NCBI RefSeq assembly: GCF_018320785.1
Contig: NC_054881.1
Location: 14,074,275 to 14,138,274 of the forward strand
Origin: Cheilinus undulatus
Lineage: Eukaryota > Chordata > Actinopteri > Labriformes > Labridae
Length of the DNA stretch: 64,000 nucleotides
Direction: 5' to 3'
Shown: positions 60,740 to 64,000 of the stretch, piece after piece
Layout: the number at the start of each line of letters is the position of its first letter
Numbering within the stretch: the first letter of the stretch is position 1
Program-made: the position numbers and the translations under genes
The notes under the pieces: model-generated
The model's database searches: none
What the model was told of the DNA's origin: nothing
Seen by the model: the letters and a program-made list of their open reading frames with translations, nothing else

Positions 60740-63700
60740 TTGTTTGATTTGGGCGTCAGCTTCACAGCCTTTAAAGTTTTACATTTAGCCTAACTGTTAG
60801 TCTACACATCATAAAGAGGTAAATACTGGCATTTTTAGTCTAAAGTATGAAATTCCATGAATTTTAGTACTTTTTATTCAATTTAGCTTTTACTAATATC
60901 CTGTTTAACCATCTATTGGGTCTTTTAGTCCCACATAACTTCTCAAATACACAACTTTGTCCTAAAATGAAACCAAACCTAAAGGATAGTATCAACATGC
61001 AGCTTAGTTGGCCTGTTTTGAGGTCCTTGACACAGTATTTTTCTGGCAAAACGCCTAGTTCTCATGTGTAAGTGAAGAATTGTGAATAGAGGAAAAATGT
61101 TGTTATTTACTGATGAAAAAGATGCCTGCCTTTTTACTTGATTGTTGAACAAACATGTGGCCCTCTCCCAACGTCTAAAAGTACAGTTATCACTGAAATT
61201 AAAAGTATGATTGAAATGAAAATCCATGGACAGGGTTTTGTTGAATTTGCATTCATTGTTTAGGTTTCACATACCAAAATGACACTAGCTCATAAAATGA
61301 AAAAGATTTTTAGATTGTGATTTATGATCTTTTCAGCTTATGCAGCTATAAATTTGAATTTGATTTGATCTGATTTGGCTTCTGTTGGAATTCAAATCGC
61401 AAAATTGATAACAGTTTCCATTCATTCCATTTACTGGCAAATATTTTAGTTTTTTTTTTTGTGGATGATAAATCAGTGGTATCGGTCACCCTTTACATCT
61501 GTCAGTGGGTGTTAAATTTTAAAACAATATGGTGTCAAAAAATGCTGACTATGGTCATTCAGTGTTAAATTATTTGAAAATACAGCATTTTTTTTAACTC
61601 CCTGAAAAGTGGCGGTATTGGAGATAAGAGGTCTTGCCCTGGTGTCAGTGATATAAAAAATAAGAACTGACAAATCCAATATAGATGTCTTATTTAATAA
61701 TTTGAACAAACACAAGTCTGTGTGATTGAAATATACATTCAGTAATGCCAAACCAGCATGTATCAACTGGGGCAGACGTAGCTCAATCTGTTTAGACCTG
61801 ACTGGAACTGGCAAGTCCTTGTATGGACCAAAGTGTCAAAATTGATCTGGTTGCTGGAGAGGTACCAGTTCATTTTAAACTGGAGGCATTAAACCCCCAA
61901 CCACTTTAATGCCTTCATGTGCAGCCCCTCACTCTGCATCTCTATTGTGTTTTTCGTTTGTATTACCAGCCTATCGGTGCATTTCCCTTCAGAGATTAAT
62001 AAAAGTATATACAAAAATAACACTAAATGTACAAAGTAGTGCTGAGCAATTCATTGGGGTTCAGTTTCAGTGACGATTTTGGCTGACCACAATCAAAACA
62101 AGATTACTGGGATTAAACAGATATTGTGCCACATGTTGTTTTATGCTAATTCTCTCAATAGGTTTTGTGATCTGTGCTATTTTTTTCTGCATTTGTTGTT
62201 GGCCATGAGAGTAGATCAGTAAAATATAGTTGAATATATTATACTAATAATTTATTGTTATTTATACATATATATATTTATAGTATCATTTTGCTTGTTT
62301 TGCATAATCTCTTGAGTAATCATGTATAAAGATACAATAAATGCATATTCCACAACATGACAAGGCTATGAAGCAAGTTTAGCAAATAAAGCAATACAAA
62401 ATAGAACTAAAAAAATACAGCAATCTAAAAATAAGATATCATGTAAAACTATGTTTTGATTCACGTTATCGATGGCTGAAGACTCTTTGTTTCTTTCTTG
62501 TACTGTAAGATAATTCTTAATTAAGAGCATTTCTTTTTCCCATAAAAATCTTTGTTAAATTCATTGATTTACCTGTTTCAGTTTCATTGCAACAAAAGTA
62601 GAATTCCTTGGCAGCTAGTTTTGTGTAATTTCTAGCTCTCAGTTATGATCAACTTCAAACAAACTCATTTATATCATCTTGAATGCACAACAGCATTAAC
62701 ATTTTGGTATCTGAATGTTGCCGATGTTTCTGTGCAGTTTGGGAGTGTACAGGAGTTTCCATGCATTTTTTAATTGTTATACATCTCCTACATTTCCCCC
62801 TTGTGATGCAGGTGTAGTCTTTAGAGTTTTGGTGCCATATAAATCTGATAGTACATTAAAACTTTACAATTATTACCAACAGGTATCTGAAAGTGTCAAA
62901 AATTCATTGAAAATCCTCCCCCAAAAAACCCACTTGTCTCATGAAGTAGAAGTTCTGTTGTTTAAGTTTCAGGACTTTTCGGTACTTTTGATCATTAAAA
63001 TTGGACTGGACACACCTGGATACTGAAGAAACTTTTGATAATGTGGATAATTAAATTTTCCAGGGTGGATAGGAGTGACAGTTTCAGTTTCATCATAACC
63101 ATTTGCAGGGATCAGAGGTGCAGCCACACCTCAGACACTACTCTGTTTAGCAATATGGAACAACACCCACTGTTGGGAAAAGAGAGAATATGACTAGAAT
63201 ATTTCAAGAAAAAAAACGTATGTAGGATCAACACTTATTACAAACATTTTTTTAAATTGACCATTCATCTAATACTACAGTTTAATGCATTGTAGTTTTG
63301 TTTAACTGGATTCTTATGTGGAAGTTTTGCTGAACTGTACCAACAACTGGATGCCAGTCCAGTCAACTCCAGCATCCTGAAGAGAACAACTTGCTCAAGA
63401 AATTTAAAACAGAGTCTTCTGTCCTTTTGTACATAATTTTCTATCATATTAGAAGCTTCAATTAATGACATTTTATTAAAGCTGCAGGGATCCTTGGGAG
63501 AAAACAGATCAAATCTCCAAGCAGAAATTTAAACCAGCGTAAGAAACTCCCCTTCCTCTGTGCTCCATGTGTCTGTGAGTAACTGGATAGGAGTGATGGA
63601 CAGAAGAGTCATACCCTCTGGCTGTAGCACAAGGTGGGCTCACACACATTTCACTTTGAAAAGAGAACAGTAGAGGAACAGGACTTCTATTGTTTCAAGG

Positions 63701-64000
63701 CCAACAAGCTGCTCTGAGAGGGTACAACTGGTAAACAAAGAATACAAGTGTTTATGTTATACAGTGAACCAGATTTACCAGTGCATTATGTTTTTATAAG
63801 AAGGAAGAGCTTAACTCTTTTGAGCATCTATGACTTGGACAGAAAAACAAACAAGAATCTATTTGTAACTGAATTAAGGAACTATGATGTTGTAATAAAT
63901 GCAAAGGGTTTTTAAAGACAGAAAGGTACAATATTTCTCAGCAAAAAAGGAGAGATGTAAACATGTGCTTTCATTGTGTGGTAAATTCCAGATTAAAGCC
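60740..64000. other. Upstream flank of bspry, no gene seen
   Basis: 60590-60740 is the GC-richer likely promoter and 5' UTR of bspry. Beyond it the sequence is AT-rich with short frames only. I see no coding exon to the window end. Confidence 0.55.
61765..61995 (+). repeat. SINE-like fragment
   Basis: ctggggcagacgtagctcaa resembles a tRNA-derived head with an A box, and is followed by a non-tRNA body. The B box is poor. Confidence 0.4.

Noticed and set aside
60264..60788. 174-codon plus-strand frame antisense to bspry exon 1
   Set aside because: A shadow of the GC-rich bspry first exon and its 5' flank; no family likeness.

Overview
The window is nuclear DNA from a ray-finned (teleost) fish. 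Genes are split into many short exons with GT-AG introns. The background is AT-rich, CA and TTA microsatellites are present, and there are many relics of DNA transposons, a LINE and SINEs of kinds abundant in teleosts. No bacterial, CRISPR, phage or viral feature was seen.

Three protein-coding genes could be rebuilt exon by exon, with every splice phase closing. (1) traf2, minus strand, ten coding exons from 25197 down to 10503, 519 codons: RING, TRAF zinc fingers, coiled coil and MATH/TRAF-C domain, a TNF-receptor and CD40 signalling adaptor. (2) coq4, plus strand, seven coding exons from 33750 to 45522, 275 codons: mitochondrial coenzyme Q biosynthesis protein with an intact HDxxHx11E metal motif. 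(3) bspry, minus strand, six coding exons from 60583 down to 51266, 471 codons: B-box, coiled coil and PRY-SPRY, without a RING. The human counterparts all lie on chromosome 9q, so the linkage looks like old shared synteny. The three act in unrelated processes (immune signalling, mitochondrial quinone synthesis, and an auxiliary role at epithelial calcium channels), and nothing here suggests a joint pathway.

Layout: 1-10500 has no gene; it holds a T/G-skewed degenerate array, a CA repeat, a long foldback element and a hAT-like element. 10503-25197 is traf2. 25208-33750 separates the traf2 and coq4 start codons and probably contains traf2 5' non-coding exons; a GC-rich promoter with an NRF1-type site lies just before coq4. 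33750-45522 is coq4, whose introns 2 and 6 are loaded with transposon relics, including two copies of an element that carries a short helicase-like reading frame. 45523-51265 contains a second T/G-skewed array and a LINE split by two younger insertions. 51266-60583 is bspry. 60584-64000 has no gene that I can recognise.

I found no convincing new molecular system. The points most worth checking are the inverted-repeat element with a RecQ-like reading frame, the nested insertions with readable target-site duplications, an overlapping upstream ORF at the traf2 start, a possible unannotated TATA-driven exon near 27450, and CTCF-like motifs on both sides of coq4.
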